Shown piece after piece: positions 11,951 through 23,384 of a DNA stretch of 64,000 bases; the stretch's first letter is position 1, and each line of letters begins with the position of its first letter. The position numbers and the translations under genes are program-made. The stretch comes from Calycina herbarum (Eukaryota; Ascomycota; Leotiomycetes; Helotiales; Pezizellaceae), in NCBI GenBank assembly GCA_001414485.1, contig LLEY01000133.1, positions 1-64,000 on the forward strand, written 5' to 3'. The notes under the pieces were generated by a model. It worked only from the letters and a program-made list of their open reading frames with translations. It searched no databases and had not been told where the DNA came from.

Positions 11951-12827
11951 TGTGGTTCATTTCTCGACATAGGTTCTGATTTTTTTTACATCTGCAAATA
12001 CTTCATTTTACCTTGCTAGGAGGTCGCTGAGATAGGGATATACGATGGGAATTCTTTCAATTTGGCCGGATGGATGGAAGATCTTTTCAGTTTAGTCTTT
12101 TTCCTTTTGATCTGGGGACTTCTTCATAGATGGATATTATTTATTTTGCTGGGCTGGACATATTATTGCTGATGATTGGGAGATGGAGATTTTTGCGGGT
12201 GGATAAAAAAGGAGTGAACAGATTTGGAGGTGATTTTACTGGCGGATGGGAGGATGGATGGTAATTCAGCACAGCAGCAGCAGCATCGGCGGTTTATTAC
12301 ATACATTTGATTTGAGATTGGCTTTTTTAGTTTACCTAACACACTGGAGTTTTGCTGGTAGCTGTGGTGGGACTTTACGGTATTCAATGGAATCAACTTG
12401 CTTTTACTTATTATTTGACTCGTGAGAAGTGATTTGATTGTGCTTGATGTTAATACTTGGTAAGAACCCCAGAAAGACGACGCTGAGATGACAATAGCAA
12501 CAATTTCACGACGACCGGGTTTAAACATCATCTTCCTCCCTCCAGTCTAGATCTCGAAAGAAGAATCCTGTAACTATCGCTCCGCTCAATTTCCCTGAAT
12601 CTCCTTGCCAATCTTGCTTACCTTTGATATCAGGTGCCTAAGCTTTCTTGCTAGCGCGTCTACGCATACAACAGTCTCTGCTCGTCGGATTCTACTTGTC
12701 AGAAGAGAGCTGTTGAATTGATAGAGTTAGTAGTGCCTGTCAGTGCCTGTCAGCGCCTGTCCCTTTAGAAACATCAGGAGCGCTGGAGAAGTGGACCAAC
12801 AAATGGGCGATGGAATATCTGGAGGCT
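11951..12827. other. Intergenic, 3' side of dioxygenase gene
   Basis: Nothing recognised apart from a T/G-rich 3' flank and a 10-bp tandem (AGTGCCTGTC, three copies, 12732-12761). A 122-codon minus-strand frame (12163-12531) has no family resemblance. Confidence 0.5.
12732..12761. repeat. 10-bp minisatellite, 3 copies
   Basis: Unit AGTGCCTGTC repeated three times with one change in the last unit. The same motif recurs near 45860-45893. Confidence 0.85.
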
Positions 12828-13734
12828 TTAACTCTCGAATGGGTATTCTGGCAAATCTACAAGGAAGTGAATCGGCTTCAGACAGGAGTCCTGCCTATTT
12901 GCAGCCGTGATTGACACTGGATATTCCCGCGAGAACAAACTGCCCATGGCCTCCGAGGTGGTTTTTAAAATGGGGTCGAACTTGCTATGTAGCGCTGAAT
13001 ATCTGTCCTTTTTACTGGTGCTTTGACCTAGAGTGTCGTCGCCGTAACGCTCCGTGTGGGCCAACTTCGAGAAAGTTGTAGATTGGCGGCAGCTGACCTA
13101 CCTTGGGCGCAGCTAGAACGATATACTGGAGAGCATCGACGAACCGAACAGGAGACACCAAGTTCTCGACCCAATACTGTGGTTCGGATACTCTACTCGT
13201 AGAAATCCTCTCGCCAGTGACGGAGGATACCATCAATGTCTCATTTCTCTCTTGATCTCCTCGCTTGAGTGATCCTAAAGAGGTTAGGTATTCCTCGGAA
13301 ATTTGTTGCATAGTAGGTGAGTGATATACTACTCCCGTCCTCGATTTTTGCCCAAATATTCCACTCTTGTCTAATTGGTTCTTTAACATATCGATCTTGC
13401 TCTCTTCTCCTGAAAGAGTTACGTTGAAAGGGCTGTTGACGCATGCAATATGGATGTCATCTGTGAGAAGAGACTTTTCAAGATGTTTTGCAGCATCTTC
13501 CTCCGAAAGATTCACTGGTACCATGGCACCTGGGATTGTTGTTGACGCGGCTAGCTTTCCAGTAAGCCGAAGGGGTAGGGCGCCGGTAGTGTAGGCCGAA
13601 CAAATCTCAAATCCATAAATGGAAGGGGGGGTTTCTAGTGCATTTCGATGCCTTACGAATAACACATTTCTTACTCGCGGTATGATTGGTGCTTGGCGGA
13701 CTTGGCCAGTTGGTGTTACACCCGGCAGTTCCAA
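12828..13734 (-). pseudogene. Truncated, frameshifted polyketide synthase fragment (acyltransferase and following linker)
   Basis: The minus frame 13734-13012 reads as the second half of a reducing-PKS acyltransferase domain: an AYTTGAL segment, IPGAMVPVNLSEEDA, IACVNSPFNVTLSG, VVYHSPTMQQISEEY, SSVTGERI, YWVENLVSPVRF and EVGPHGALR. The upstream half with the GHSxG nucleophile elbow is absent. After VGPHGALR the similarity continues in another frame (13064-12828) with YPVSITAANRQ and VDLPEYPF, the linker before the dehydratase domain, then a stop. So the gene lacks its KS and everything after the linker and has a frameshift near 13020-13060. It cannot encode a working synthase. A full reducing PKS is about 2300-2600 residues; under 300 remain. 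It sits head-to-head with the broken reductase starting at 13964. Confidence 0.82.
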
Positions 13735-13921
13735 AAACTTGCGAGTCCCCTCACTATGTTACTTTAGGTTCTAAATGAATCGAGACACCATTCTTCATTT
13801 TTTTAAGCTTACTTTTCATTCTAACCTTATGACACGCATTTGATGAAAATGCATTTGTATCTTTGCCCCTATGTTTCTTCGCTTAAACGGGGTGGCTTAT
13901 TAGAGAAAAGGGGGGCGTGTT

Positions 13922-13930
13922 GTTATATAT
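13922..13930 (+). promoter_or_regulatory. TATA-like box in divergent intergenic region
   Basis: TTATATATG lies about 35-40 bp before the ATG at 13964, in the 230-bp gap between the divergent PKS fragment and the reductase-like pseudogene. It is probably a relic of a shared promoter. Confidence 0.35.
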
Positions 13931-13963
13931 GCACCTGCTAGGCATGATTACCCAAAAACCAAC

Positions 13964-15166
13964 ATGACCATCTTCACCACCCCTCTCAATTCCATCGTTC
14001 ACAACAAGATGAAACATACAGCAGATGTTCGGGGCAAGGTTCGTGCACTTCTATTTTCTCACTTGCACTGTTGGTCCTTCCGCCTACTGACCAGGAATTA
14101 GGTTGCCTTCATAATTGGCGGCTCTGGGGGGCTTGGAAGAGAGATATCCAAGGTACAGGCAGCACAGGGTCAGTGATAAACACCACATTTCAAAGTAGTC
14201 TGATGCGCAAACAAGGTGCACATGTAACGATCTTCGCTCGCAAGCAGAAACTTCTTGATGAAGCTCAAAAGGAAATTCGCGCTGTGAGGCGAGCCAGAGC
14301 ATCACAGCTGTGGCAGCAGATATATCAATTGCATCCAATGTCTGTGTTATCAGGCGGCGAGTATGGGGATCCACTGACAGGAAAACTCAGGCTCAAACCA
14401 TTCTCCGCTCACAGCCTCAAATCCCCGACATTCTCTACTGTGTTGCAGGCGGAACACCAAATGAATGCGGTTTTCTTCTCGACCTCGAACCCGAAGTTTT
14501 TGAACGCTGTATGAACAACTACTACTCTAGCGTATACCCCACACAAGCAATACTGAAAATCTGGACACGAGATGATTTGAAAGCCAAGGTGCCTGCATGT
14601 CCAAAGCTCCGCAAGATCATCTAGGTCAACAGTTCCGCGGCACTAGGTCCAGTGCCCGGTTATGTCGCATATTCAGGTGTGTTTTCACGGGAATTTATCA
14701 ATTGGAATATGAACTCATATCATCACAAGCTGCGAAATCTGCTCAGAGATCTCTGGCGGATACGATGAGACTAGAAGCCACCCGATACTCGGGACCAGTT
14801 TCAACTTACACCGTCCAATGTGTTAACTTCATCACGCCCACCTTTCTTGAAGAGCAGAAGAATAAACCGGAGTTGACTAAACGACTCGAGGGTACGACGG
14901 GCGGACTCAAAGAACTAGAAAAACAATTTCCCTATGCTGAGAAAATAGCTTCTGAGATTGTTGCTGCTGTTGCCAGTGAAGACTTTGCAGTAATGGACAA
15001 ACGAATGGACCTCCAGCTGTTGTGGGCGAACATGATTGGCCCGTCGCCAAGGAGAGGCTTGGGGATTGTCGATGCTCTACTCACAATTCTCATGAGTTTC
15101 TTTCTTTTCCCCTTTGTAAGACGTGGATGGGACAAAACATGTAAAGGAGACGCACTTCGGAAATAA
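13964..15166 (+). pseudogene. 3-ketosphinganine-reductase-like SDR (Tsc10/FVT1 type), broken
   Basis: Short-chain dehydrogenase in pieces. Exons 13964-14038 and 14102-14168, and a third from 14216, give the Rossmann motif GGSGGLGRE and AHVTIFAR. Around 14284-14300 the frame shifts, then SITAVAADIS and PDILYCVAGG follow. A TAG (14622-14624) interrupts the strand leading to VNSSAALG, and after an intron at 14677-14729 the catalytic YSAAK appears, so the catalytic Ser, Tyr and Lys codons survive. The C-terminus keeps a hydrophobic segment (LLTILMSFFLFPF), as in Tsc10-type enzymes bound to the ER. Family role: NADPH reduction of 3-ketosphinganine; related SDRs act in sphinganine-analogue metabolite clusters. 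With one frameshift and one nonsense codon it is a pseudogene. A 36-bp intron removing the TAG is possible but would delete conserved residues. Confidence 0.8.
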
Positions 15167-16673
15167 TGGAAAATAGGAGCGAAGTAGGACTAGAAGCTTC
15201 AATACTTGATATCTCAATATCCATTTTGTCCTCTGGAAACCCCTTGCTCTCTTTCTATGTACAGTCTTGGGGCAGTATTCTTAGGCTTGCGTTACAGCAC
15301 TATAACTCACCTCCGGATATTCTTGGGCAGTATTTTCGACCCGAGTTCTCCGGATGAAACTACTAATTTTCTTGGGGGATCCTGGCTTTGAGCTTCCAAC
15401 ACAGAAGCTCTCCAAACAAAACCATGTACACCAAGTCTCAGAATACGACGCAAGATTTCATGGGCATGGGTATTTCAATCAATGTAAAAATATGCATGTG
15501 TCTCGGGTATCCTACTTAGGAGCTGGGAAGATCGCACACTACCTCAAAATTATTTGAACAAAATTAAAGTTACTGTGGTTAGATTGTTTTTGCGGGTGTA
15601 TTCATGAGGCACAGGACGTTTTCAAAACTGGCTTTATAATAGGACCTTGCTACCTATGGAGGGGTAGGTATGACAAGGAGGCATTGCTATGTTTGGTACA
15701 CTATTAACCGCTCGTAATTATGTCCGCAAATTATTGTAGCGCTTAGGTACTGTAACAAAAAATTCATGTACATTGCAGCATCTTCGATGGTGCAGAGAAG
15801 CGTGTGAGAGGCACAGTGTCTTGCAGATCCTACCCCGCCACCTCCAACTTCCATTTCCAATACCAATTCATACCGGTAGATTTTAACATCTGATCAGAGG
15901 CGTAGGATTGTTTTGCAGTGAACGATTCGCCTCATTCCTAACGAATTGGAATACTTCCAGCCCTAGAGTATTAATTCAGCGATACCGAGTGAGGTGTTCA
16001 AACCTCCCTTTTCGAAGCCGCTTCATGCCGTTAGATTTCTACAGTTTCATCAGAGGCGCAAGGTAGTTTTTTTTACGAGTGATCTGCGGCATTCCATTCT
16101 AAAAGTCGTGATATTCCAGAGTTCTTGGTTGAATACATCGAGTAGCTCATCCGATGAATTAGTTACTGAGTATACTTGTAAGCGCAAGCTAGTTTTAGAA
16201 AGCGTAGATGAGTAACTCTATAGTAGCACAACTTGCCGATCAAACACCCCTCAGAGCAAGCAGTGCGAGCAGTACAGACCTTGGAGTAAAACAGCCCGCC
16301 ACGTTGAGCCCTTGTTTTCTTCTTCTCAACTTTTTCAGAATCCCTAAACCTCAATTTGAGTGTTGCAAACAGCGAACTTTGTTGAATGCCTCTTAGCTGT
16401 GCTGAATCTGGTCATTGTGATCTAAGCGAGAGTTTTTTTATATTTCTGTTGAAGAACAGCCACCTGTGGAGACAGATAAAGCACAATAAACACCCATGCT
16501 CCGCGTTTTCATGTCTTGCACTTAGCTCAAACTAAGTATTTTCAAGTCTCTTCTCCATCGAAAAATTGAGTAACAAGTTTTCAATTTCGCCGTGAGGCTC
16601 TATAATCTGTTATATCTAATTCTCCATTCCATCTAAACCCAAGTTCTTGTAACTCTCACAACTGACAGCAAAC
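15167..16673. other. Intergenic with imperfect direct repeat
   Basis: No gene recognised. Two related segments of about 96 bp (15867-15961 and 16022-16119) share TTCAT.CCG.TAGATTT, ATCAGAGGCG and a final ATA.TTCCAG core. Decayed cluster genes may have been here, but nothing can be read. Confidence 0.5.
15867..16119. repeat. Imperfect direct repeat of about 96 bp
   Basis: The copies at 15867-15961 and 16022-16119 align over their length with many substitutions and small gaps. There is no coding frame and no obvious terminal structure. Confidence 0.55.
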
Positions 16674-18868
16674 TCACTTTTCCTCACCCATCAACCCCTC
16701 CTTCCTCCCCCTCCTTGGCGTAATATTTCTCAGCCTAGCTCCCCATCTCCTTCTCCACTTGCTCCCCGCCCTCTTCATCTTCCTCCTAGGATAATTAACA
16801 GGCGATTCGCCACCCACAAAAATACAAACATCGTATGTAAATCCTCCAACCACAGCCCCAAGTAAAGGTCCACACCAAGGTCCATAGAACCAATATGCGT
16901 CTTTAAACATGCTCGTTCCATACCCCAATGCCAAGACAGCGAGTCTTGGACCTAAATCCCTAGCTGGGTTCATTGCTGCACCCGTGTTGTATGAAAATGC
17001 CATACTGAGAACAGTGATTGTGAGACCAAGGATGAAAGCAGACATTCCTGCACCGGGAGGGGCATTGGTATCATCTCCCAATGCTAGCACGGCAATCCCT
17101 AGCATTGCTGTTGCCACGAATTCCGTACCGAATCCTGTTCCGCTCGTGATCCAACTCTGTCTTGGGTACGTGATGAAAGAACTTAGAGTCCCACTATCCG
17201 AAAGATTCGCGTTCAACTTCAGGATGCTCGTTTGATAAAGCGAGAAAGCGATGAGGGCAGCGAGGAAGGCACCCAGAAGTTGGGCCGCTATGTAGATTGG
17301 TAATTTTCTGGCAGGGAAACCACGGAAGATGCAGAGCATGATTGAGATTGCCGGGTTGAGATGGGCTCCGGAAATACCACCTGCAATATAGATTCCGACC
17401 ATAGTTGCAAGACCCCATGCCCCGTCTGTGGATGCGTTGTTTCCACCTGCCGTTGCTGCAAGGTTGGCGCAGAAACCAAGGGTAAGTTGGACAGTGATCT
17501 AATTATCAAGTTAGTCAATGTGATATTATGGAATTAGAAGGGGGGAAGACTAACGGCTAGGAATTCAGCTAGAGGTTCTCTGAGTCTCAAACGTATCACA
17601 CTCCATCGAGTGTGAAGGTTATGAATCTCATCCTCCGCTGTCCCATTCAGAGGATACTCGTCGCCTTCCCAGTTTCCAGCTTCCTCATGCTCCGTTTTTG
17701 CAGATGCAGCATCATTCAGATACCAATCGTCACCCTCGGGAGTTTGAGTCTGACCCTCAATCTCAGGAATATCATTCAACTTGGTCAACCCAGCATCATC
17801 CTCCTTGATTCCCTGGCTCGATGGACTAAACGGCTGGTTGTCCGTAGTTCCAGAAGGAGAAATCGGCGAATGAGCAGAGGCAGAATGTTGCAAAGAGCCC
17901 GTCCGACTATAAGTTGAATCATTTCGACTCAAGGTTTGCAACATCCTATTCTCTCTCCTTTGTCGAGCATTTTGCAGCTGGGAAGAGATACGTCCCAACC
18001 GCATTGTGGGTTCAATACGACCTTGCTCCACATCCCCAACATTGTCTAAATCTTGCTGCTGGTTATATCTCCCACTATCAACTGCTGATACATCAACTCG
18101 CAGTTCCTCTCGAGCTGGGATCATTCCAGATCTAATAACTCTAGGAAGAGGTCCTGCCAGACCCCACACAGGTCTGGTGTTTGCTGGTTGCTCATATGCA
18201 GGGTTGAGATCCGCGTACCCAGGGTCAACATAAGGCTGATTCGTATTCAAAATTTCAACAGGTGCTCCAGCAAGAGAAAAGTCGACGTTAGATTGCATAT
18301 CTGGATCCTGAGCTGGTTGCATGCGAACCGTTGGTCGACGACGAATTGTTCCATTTCGAGCACGAGCTCCAGTTGCCCAGGTTCCCATTCTTGGTCGCAT
18401 ACCAGGGCTCTGGAATTGAGGATATGCTGTGGAGGTGTTTGCTCGAGGTCTGGTGGTAGTTTTTGTTGATACATGTCTTTCTGGTCTCTCTGGGGAGCTA
18501 TGTGTGGTGCCCCCATCCGTTAGATGAACTGCAGTTCTTCCAAACAGTCGGGATCGTGGTGATAGTTGTCGTTGCGTATCTTGAGGCTTTTGAGGTGATG
18601 ATTCTGATCGTCCCCGAGTCTTTTTTGCGGATCCGGATGCAACTGCTGGTGCAGGACTTGTAGTTCTTGGCTGAACAGACATGGTACCAGCTCGGTGGGG
18701 TGGTGATATTCGGTCCTCTTCAATTGACTGTAATGTTGATACAGGAGCCAAATTGTCATGAGCCTCATCTTGAGGAATGGTGTTTGGGCTCAACAAATGT
18801 TGCTCGTCTCCCATATGTTTTTCTTCGGCCCCTCCGGGCATTTTACCCTCTCCATCGCCGTCTCCCAT
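16674..18868 (-). CDS. Aquaglyceroporin, Yfl054-type with long N-terminal extension
   Basis: Two exons, 18868-17555 and 17498-16674, with a 56-bp intron (branch GACTAAC), give 712 residues. Residues 1-420 are hydrophilic and disordered, with a conserved-looking block PYVDPGYADLNPAYEQ and RPVWGLAGPLPRVIR (about 210-250) of the kind seen before the channel in Yfl054-like proteins. The channel follows, with about six hydrophobic segments, the first NPA box in GAHLNPAIS (N486) and the second as NPARD (615-619). Asp after NPAR marks glycerol-permeable members rather than strict water channels. Expected role: transport of glycerol and small solutes across the plasma membrane in osmotic adjustment. 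The C-terminus is short and strongly basic. The first exon ends in EFLA and splices to ITVQLTLGF, which restores the first membrane helix. Assignment to the MIP family is certain; the subtype is likely. Confidence 0.92.
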
Positions 18869-19491
18869 GATAGAAATTTTTTATGAAATATGAAAACCAG
18901 ATGTATGAAAAAAGTTATGCGCAAGAAGATGACAAAACGAGATCAAACGATTGCGAAAGTATAGAAAAAATGAAAAATAACGACAGTTGAAAAGGAGAAA
19001 TACAATGAGCTAGAGAAGAAAAGTGAGGGACCAGATTCGTCATATATCAATCAGTCCACCTGCCTTTCCGAAGAAAAAAGGAGTTTCGGGAGTCGGATTC
19101 CGGCTTCTTTGCCAGTAGTGGAGCAATTCACGAATTCTAGAAGCTTGATCAACCTCCTGTTACGACAGCATTCCACTTTTCAGTTTCTTAAAAAAGATTT
19201 TGGCGACGCCATTATTGTGGAGAAAGTTGAATTTGCTGATCCATGAGTACCTAACCTGGAAATAGTGCCCGCGGGTATTTTTTGTTATCAGAAACACGTG
19301 ATTGGGTTCTTTTGAAACGTCCAGTCGAAATTGAAGACTGGGCGTTGTTGACCGCTATCATTGCTTGATCCATGTAGTTTCGTATTTTCATTGAATCATA
19401 TCTCCCACTAACTCTGCTTAGCATCAGCTTGGTACTCCTTATGTCGAAAAAACTCCGTACCCCAATAACAAATAACCACCATATGCAATAT
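18869..19491. other. Intergenic, aquaglyceroporin promoter side
   Basis: About 620 bp between the aquaglyceroporin start and the stop of the peroxiredoxin-like gene. A-rich 5' leader (18870-19000); no gene or repeat seen. Confidence 0.5.
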
Positions 19492-20278
19492 TTATACAGC
19501 TCCCAAAGTCTTACACGCCTCCACCAAGTCGGGTTGGACATCTGCGGTATTGCTCACAGCTCCCCATCGCACCATTCCTAGCTCATCCATGGACCAAGCT
19601 CCTCCAACTTGCCATCTATTTCCGCTGGGATCCACCTCTCGTCCCCAGATTCCCTCCTCTTTTCCTAGCTTTGTTCTGGCCACTTGTGTCCATGGGTTCA
19701 GCAGATGATATGTGGTGCTGATTCCCAATCCCCATAATGCGTAGAGTTCTCTGCTTTCATCTATCACAATTTGAACGGCCCAGGCTCCTCCCATTTGTGT
19801 TACCCATCTATCGGTAGCTGTTTTAGAACTGTGCGATACGCCAATGAAGGCCAATCGAGGGTATTTATTCGCTAGTCTTCGTAATTCGAGGAATGTCTTT
19901 TCCGCGACTAAAGCCAAAAATTAGCAATTGGCCCTCCAAATTACCGGAGGAAAACTCACAAGGACACCCAGCGTGCCTCAAGAACACTACAACACTTGGC
20001 CGTCCATCATTGCCTGGGACTCGCAACGTCGTATTTCCTGGAGCTTTCGTGCCAATAACTGGCGGCGCGGCTACTTCGATAGGTGCTGGAGCTGGAGTTG
20101 CCCATGACTGCCAACTCTTGGGGACTGAAAGATTCGCAAAAGGATTGGCAATTGGTGACAACGCGGCATTTCCGACTCCCCCATCCTTAGAGTTAGATTT
20201 GGTTTCGGGCATAGAGAAGGCATTTGATGGGATGCCAGCCTTGCGCATGGCAATCTTGGTAGTGAGTTTGGCAAACAT
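19492..20278 (-). CDS. AhpC/TSA-like thioredoxin-fold protein (peroxiredoxin-like 2 type)
   Basis: Two exons, 20278-19960 and 19907-19492, with a 52-bp intron, give 244 residues. The N-terminal 75 residues are low complexity and basic at the very start. The thioredoxin-like part begins at VIGTKAPG and has VVVFLRHAGCPF (Cys105) at the end of the first strand, then FAEKTFLELRRLA, FIGVSHSS, VIDESRELYALWGL and GNRWQVGGAWSMD. RHAGCPF with a single Cys is the pattern of the AhpC/TSA family PF13911 (PRXL2/FAM213 relatives), where the second Cys of classic CxxC thioredoxins is absent. A redox or peroxide-handling role is inferred only; many fungal members are uncharacterised. The intron splits the Phe codon of the GCPF motif, which supports the model. 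Confidence 0.82.
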
Positions 20279-21187
20279 TATGGCGCGTATAAAAAAGAGA
20301 TTGGAGCTGGTGAGATGAGAAAGAAGAAAAGGAAAGAAGAAGAGCTTCCTTACATGTCCTCGTTGAAATGTTTGGGCCGAAGAAGCTCACGGTTCTCTGG
20401 CGTTTTGAAACAGAGGGGTGTCGCGAAGGCTGGCCTTTGGGAGCTGTCGCAGGGATCCTACTCAGGGGTAATTCGTTCTTGGCATGCATCTTGAGCCTGG
20501 ACCAATGTCACTGCGACCGGAGTCAATATCGGACTTCAATACTTCATTTATATTTCATTTGCAGTCAGCTGATTGGTCCCTATAATTTAGGAAACAAATT
20601 GTCGGGCGGTGCCATTTTTATGTAAGAACGTGCTTCTAGCTTGTGATAATTTTGGGTTATGAGGGAAAAAACTGGCTTTTTTCAACTTCATGAAATAATA
20701 TATAATCATTTTTGGTCCTGAACCTTCCGAGAGTGAAGAAATAGAAATTCTGATTCGTCTGACTCTTTTGGTATAATACTTTGGAGTGCGCTAGAATCTC
20801 CGATGGAATGGAGTGGGGGAGATGGGCTACATGAGAGCTCCAAAAGAATTACTCCGTATTCTCAGATACAATATTCGTTGCCAAAATTGACGAAGTCCGC
20901 TTTCTTGTAAGTCAGCACGATTCCATGTCTTTTCCTCGAAGTGGAAAAATAACAGATAGCTCAAGTTGAAGAAAAGACTTGCTACTCAAAACTGAAGTGA
21001 CGAGAAAGGGAAAAACGCAAGTGGATTATACCCAAGAAACATCATCAAGTTTGATTCCACACCACTCAATCCACATATAATCCTCACAAGAATCCAATAT
21101 ATACAATCTCAACCACACCTTCCACCCCAACTTCACCCCAACTTTCCTTTCCCACTCATCCCCATCCCCCATCCCCTATCTCATCTC
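20279..21187. other. Intergenic, upstream of the peroxiredoxin-like gene
   Basis: About 900 bp with no gene recognised. AT-rich around 20640-20720, C-rich near 21100-21180 (3' flank of the DUF8021 gene). Confidence 0.5.
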
Positions 21188-22059
21188 TCAATTCCCAGTA
21201 TTCGTCATAGTATGCACAAACCGCAACTTCCCCTCCTGAATCCTAAACTCATGCGTATCCGCAATCCCCGCAAAACTACACATAACATCCACAGTCCCCA
21301 ACACCTCATCAATGACATACCTCCTATTATCAATCTTCACCCCACTCGGCACACCCACATTGCAAGTATCACTAGCACTTCCCTTCCCCGCTACAAAAAG
21401 TCAGCATATAATCATCTCAATAAATCAGAAGCCCCCTCCCGTCCATGAAAATCAGTCACACAAAAGATGAGGGGAAACAACGTACTATAACTCCCCCCCT
21501 CAAGCCTCTCACAAGGAAAGCCCCAAGGAACCTTCACAGATTTATCGTTAAAAAGATCAAGATACGCATCCCCAGCAGCCTGGATGACAGCCCTCGTATC
21601 CCTCTTCGCCACATCAATCTCCCCCCACATCCCATCTTCCTGCCTCACATACTTCAACGTACTCGCCGGATCCCAAAGCCAATCCCCCTTCTCCGTAACC
21701 ACAGTCTCAACCTTCTCAATCCTCGTCCCATTCACCCCATACCTTATCTGCGTCCCAATAACATAAGGATGCTTCGCATCCGTGCTCACAATCTCCGTAT
21801 AAGTCGCGCACTGCGTAGTATCATAAGTCGAGCGATTATGATCGATGACCATCGCTGTGCTCAGAACACCCGCAGTGATGGCTGTGGAGACATCATTCTG
21901 GACATAAGCGACCGAGCTGGAGAGAGCGCTCATTTTCGAAGCCGTGCCTGCTGTTTGCGCGGTGAGGTAGGCGGTGGCGGCATCTTTGAGGGATTGGCGT
22001 GTACATTCTGCCGCAACAGAGCTCGTGAGAGCCAGTGCGCTGACGAGGAGGCGAAGCAT
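21188..22059 (-). CDS. Secreted DUF8021-type protein
   Basis: Two exons, 22059-21486 and 21390-21188, give 258 residues. The start MLRLLVSALALTSSVAA is a clear signal peptide with cleavage likely after Ala17. The body has TRQSLKDAATAYL near the N-terminus, CATYTEIVSTDAKHPYV, MWGEIDV and AVIQAAGDAYLDLFND in the middle, PWGFPCERLEGGSY before the intron, and RYVIDEVLGTVDVMCSFAG and HEFRIQEGKLRFVHTMT at the end. This last block is the hallmark of fungal secreted proteins now labelled DUF8021, which have an NTF2-like feel; the function is unknown. Cysteines at the start, middle and end could form disulphides. The phase-1 intron restores the final block precisely. I chose ATG 22059 because the longer upstream frame would bury the signal peptide. 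Confidence 0.8.
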
Positions 22060-22142
22060 TGTAAAGTGAAGGATTGTAATTCTGAGTGATCTGAAATTTC
22101 TGGAGATGGAGGAACCTTCGTCCTTGGAAGGGGGTTGGGAAA

Positions 22143-22152
22143 GAATATATAG
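22143..22152 (-). promoter_or_regulatory. TATA-like box of the DUF8021 gene
   Basis: GCTATATATTC on the minus strand lies about 85 bp upstream of the ATG at 22059. Confidence 0.4.
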
Positions 22153-23384
22153 CCCACTTGCGCTGTTTGAACCCCAGCTTTCATTGAAACCAAGCTTCAA
22201 CCAGAAGAGAAATGGCAGGGGCAGCTTCGTAGCCGCAAGAGATCTACTGGCTTGGAACTATCCAGACCTCGATCAATTGAGTGCTAAACATATCGGCAAT
22301 GGCAAAATACATGTGGGGTCCTACTTTCATACTGTAATATAAATTAGACCCAGATTGCTCCCCCTCAATGTGTGGGGTAAAGCTCGGCACTTGCTGGATT
22401 CTGGCAATATCCCATACTGCTTCCCCGTTTGCGTTAAAAAAAATTGAAGAAACAACAAAAGGGGATATCATCCAGCGTAGCATACTTGCCACACTTGTAT
22501 AGGCTCCCAGGCACTTGCCAGTTATTGCCACAAATTCTTATCACGGAACCCATCGCGAGATTCCCCATCCCCAATGAGACCAATGGTTTTATTTTAATTT
22601 TTTTTTTAAATTCTCATTTATCTCTCGCTATTGACAGCGCTGCCGCCATCCATGGTATTGCTCTTTACTCATCTTCATGAACCCATAGCCTATAAACATA
22701 CACAGGGATGTCCGTATCTTTTCACAAACACCCTTTTCTTTTCGCGCACCCCGCTAGTCCCATCCCAAATCAAAACAAGCGCGGTGCCAAATCCATCAAA
22801 GCTGCCCTTCCCCCATAACACATTTATGTGTGTTGTTTTTGAGTTGTACGCAGAAATGTAATGCCAGTTGAAGACCCCATGCATGCAATGTATATCAAAG
22901 ACCAGACCAAACCCAAGTCCCAAACGCAAAGAAAATCTCAAAACCAGCCCGTATGAAACCGCTGCAAATGCTTCAATTACAAAAACAAAACAATTCAACT
23001 CTCGTTAGATAGGCCTCATAACCTATCAACCCTCCCTATAATGAACGATTACTGTTCATCAACCTTTTCAAACGGCAAATGAAGACGACAAATGAAAAAG
23101 TTCTCGGGATGTCGAAATTGTTGAAAATATACCCATCCTATAGCTTCGTATTTCGAGGAACAGAGAAGACTGACTTTGAAATCTGAGCGAGACTGATAAG
23201 AAGAAGTGCAAGGTAATGGAGCAAGGTCGTGTGGCTGACTGGCGAGGCCTATAATGGCGAATGTCCGGGTAATGCTCAATGGGAGCCAGGTATTTGAGGC
23301 TGGGATGGTCGCTGGCGCGGCGATGTGACTGAAGAAACCTTTCCAGGTTGCAAGTCGGTATGCCTCCAAATATATAGGCTATGC
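22153..23384. other. Intergenic, between DUF8021 promoter and Cid1-type 3' end
   Basis: About 1.2 kb, with a T-rich run near 22587-22620. Several short frames have no family resemblance. The 3' untranslated region of the nucleotidyltransferase gene probably lies at 23000-23384. Confidence 0.5.

Noticed and set aside
12163..12531. 122-codon minus-strand frame
   Set aside because: Lies in the 3' flank of the dioxygenase gene; no recognisable similarity.
14589..14624. 36-bp intron in the SDR pseudogene removing the TAG
   Set aside because: It would be shorter than any other intron here and would delete conserved residues before the VNSSAA strand; the frameshift upstream would remain.
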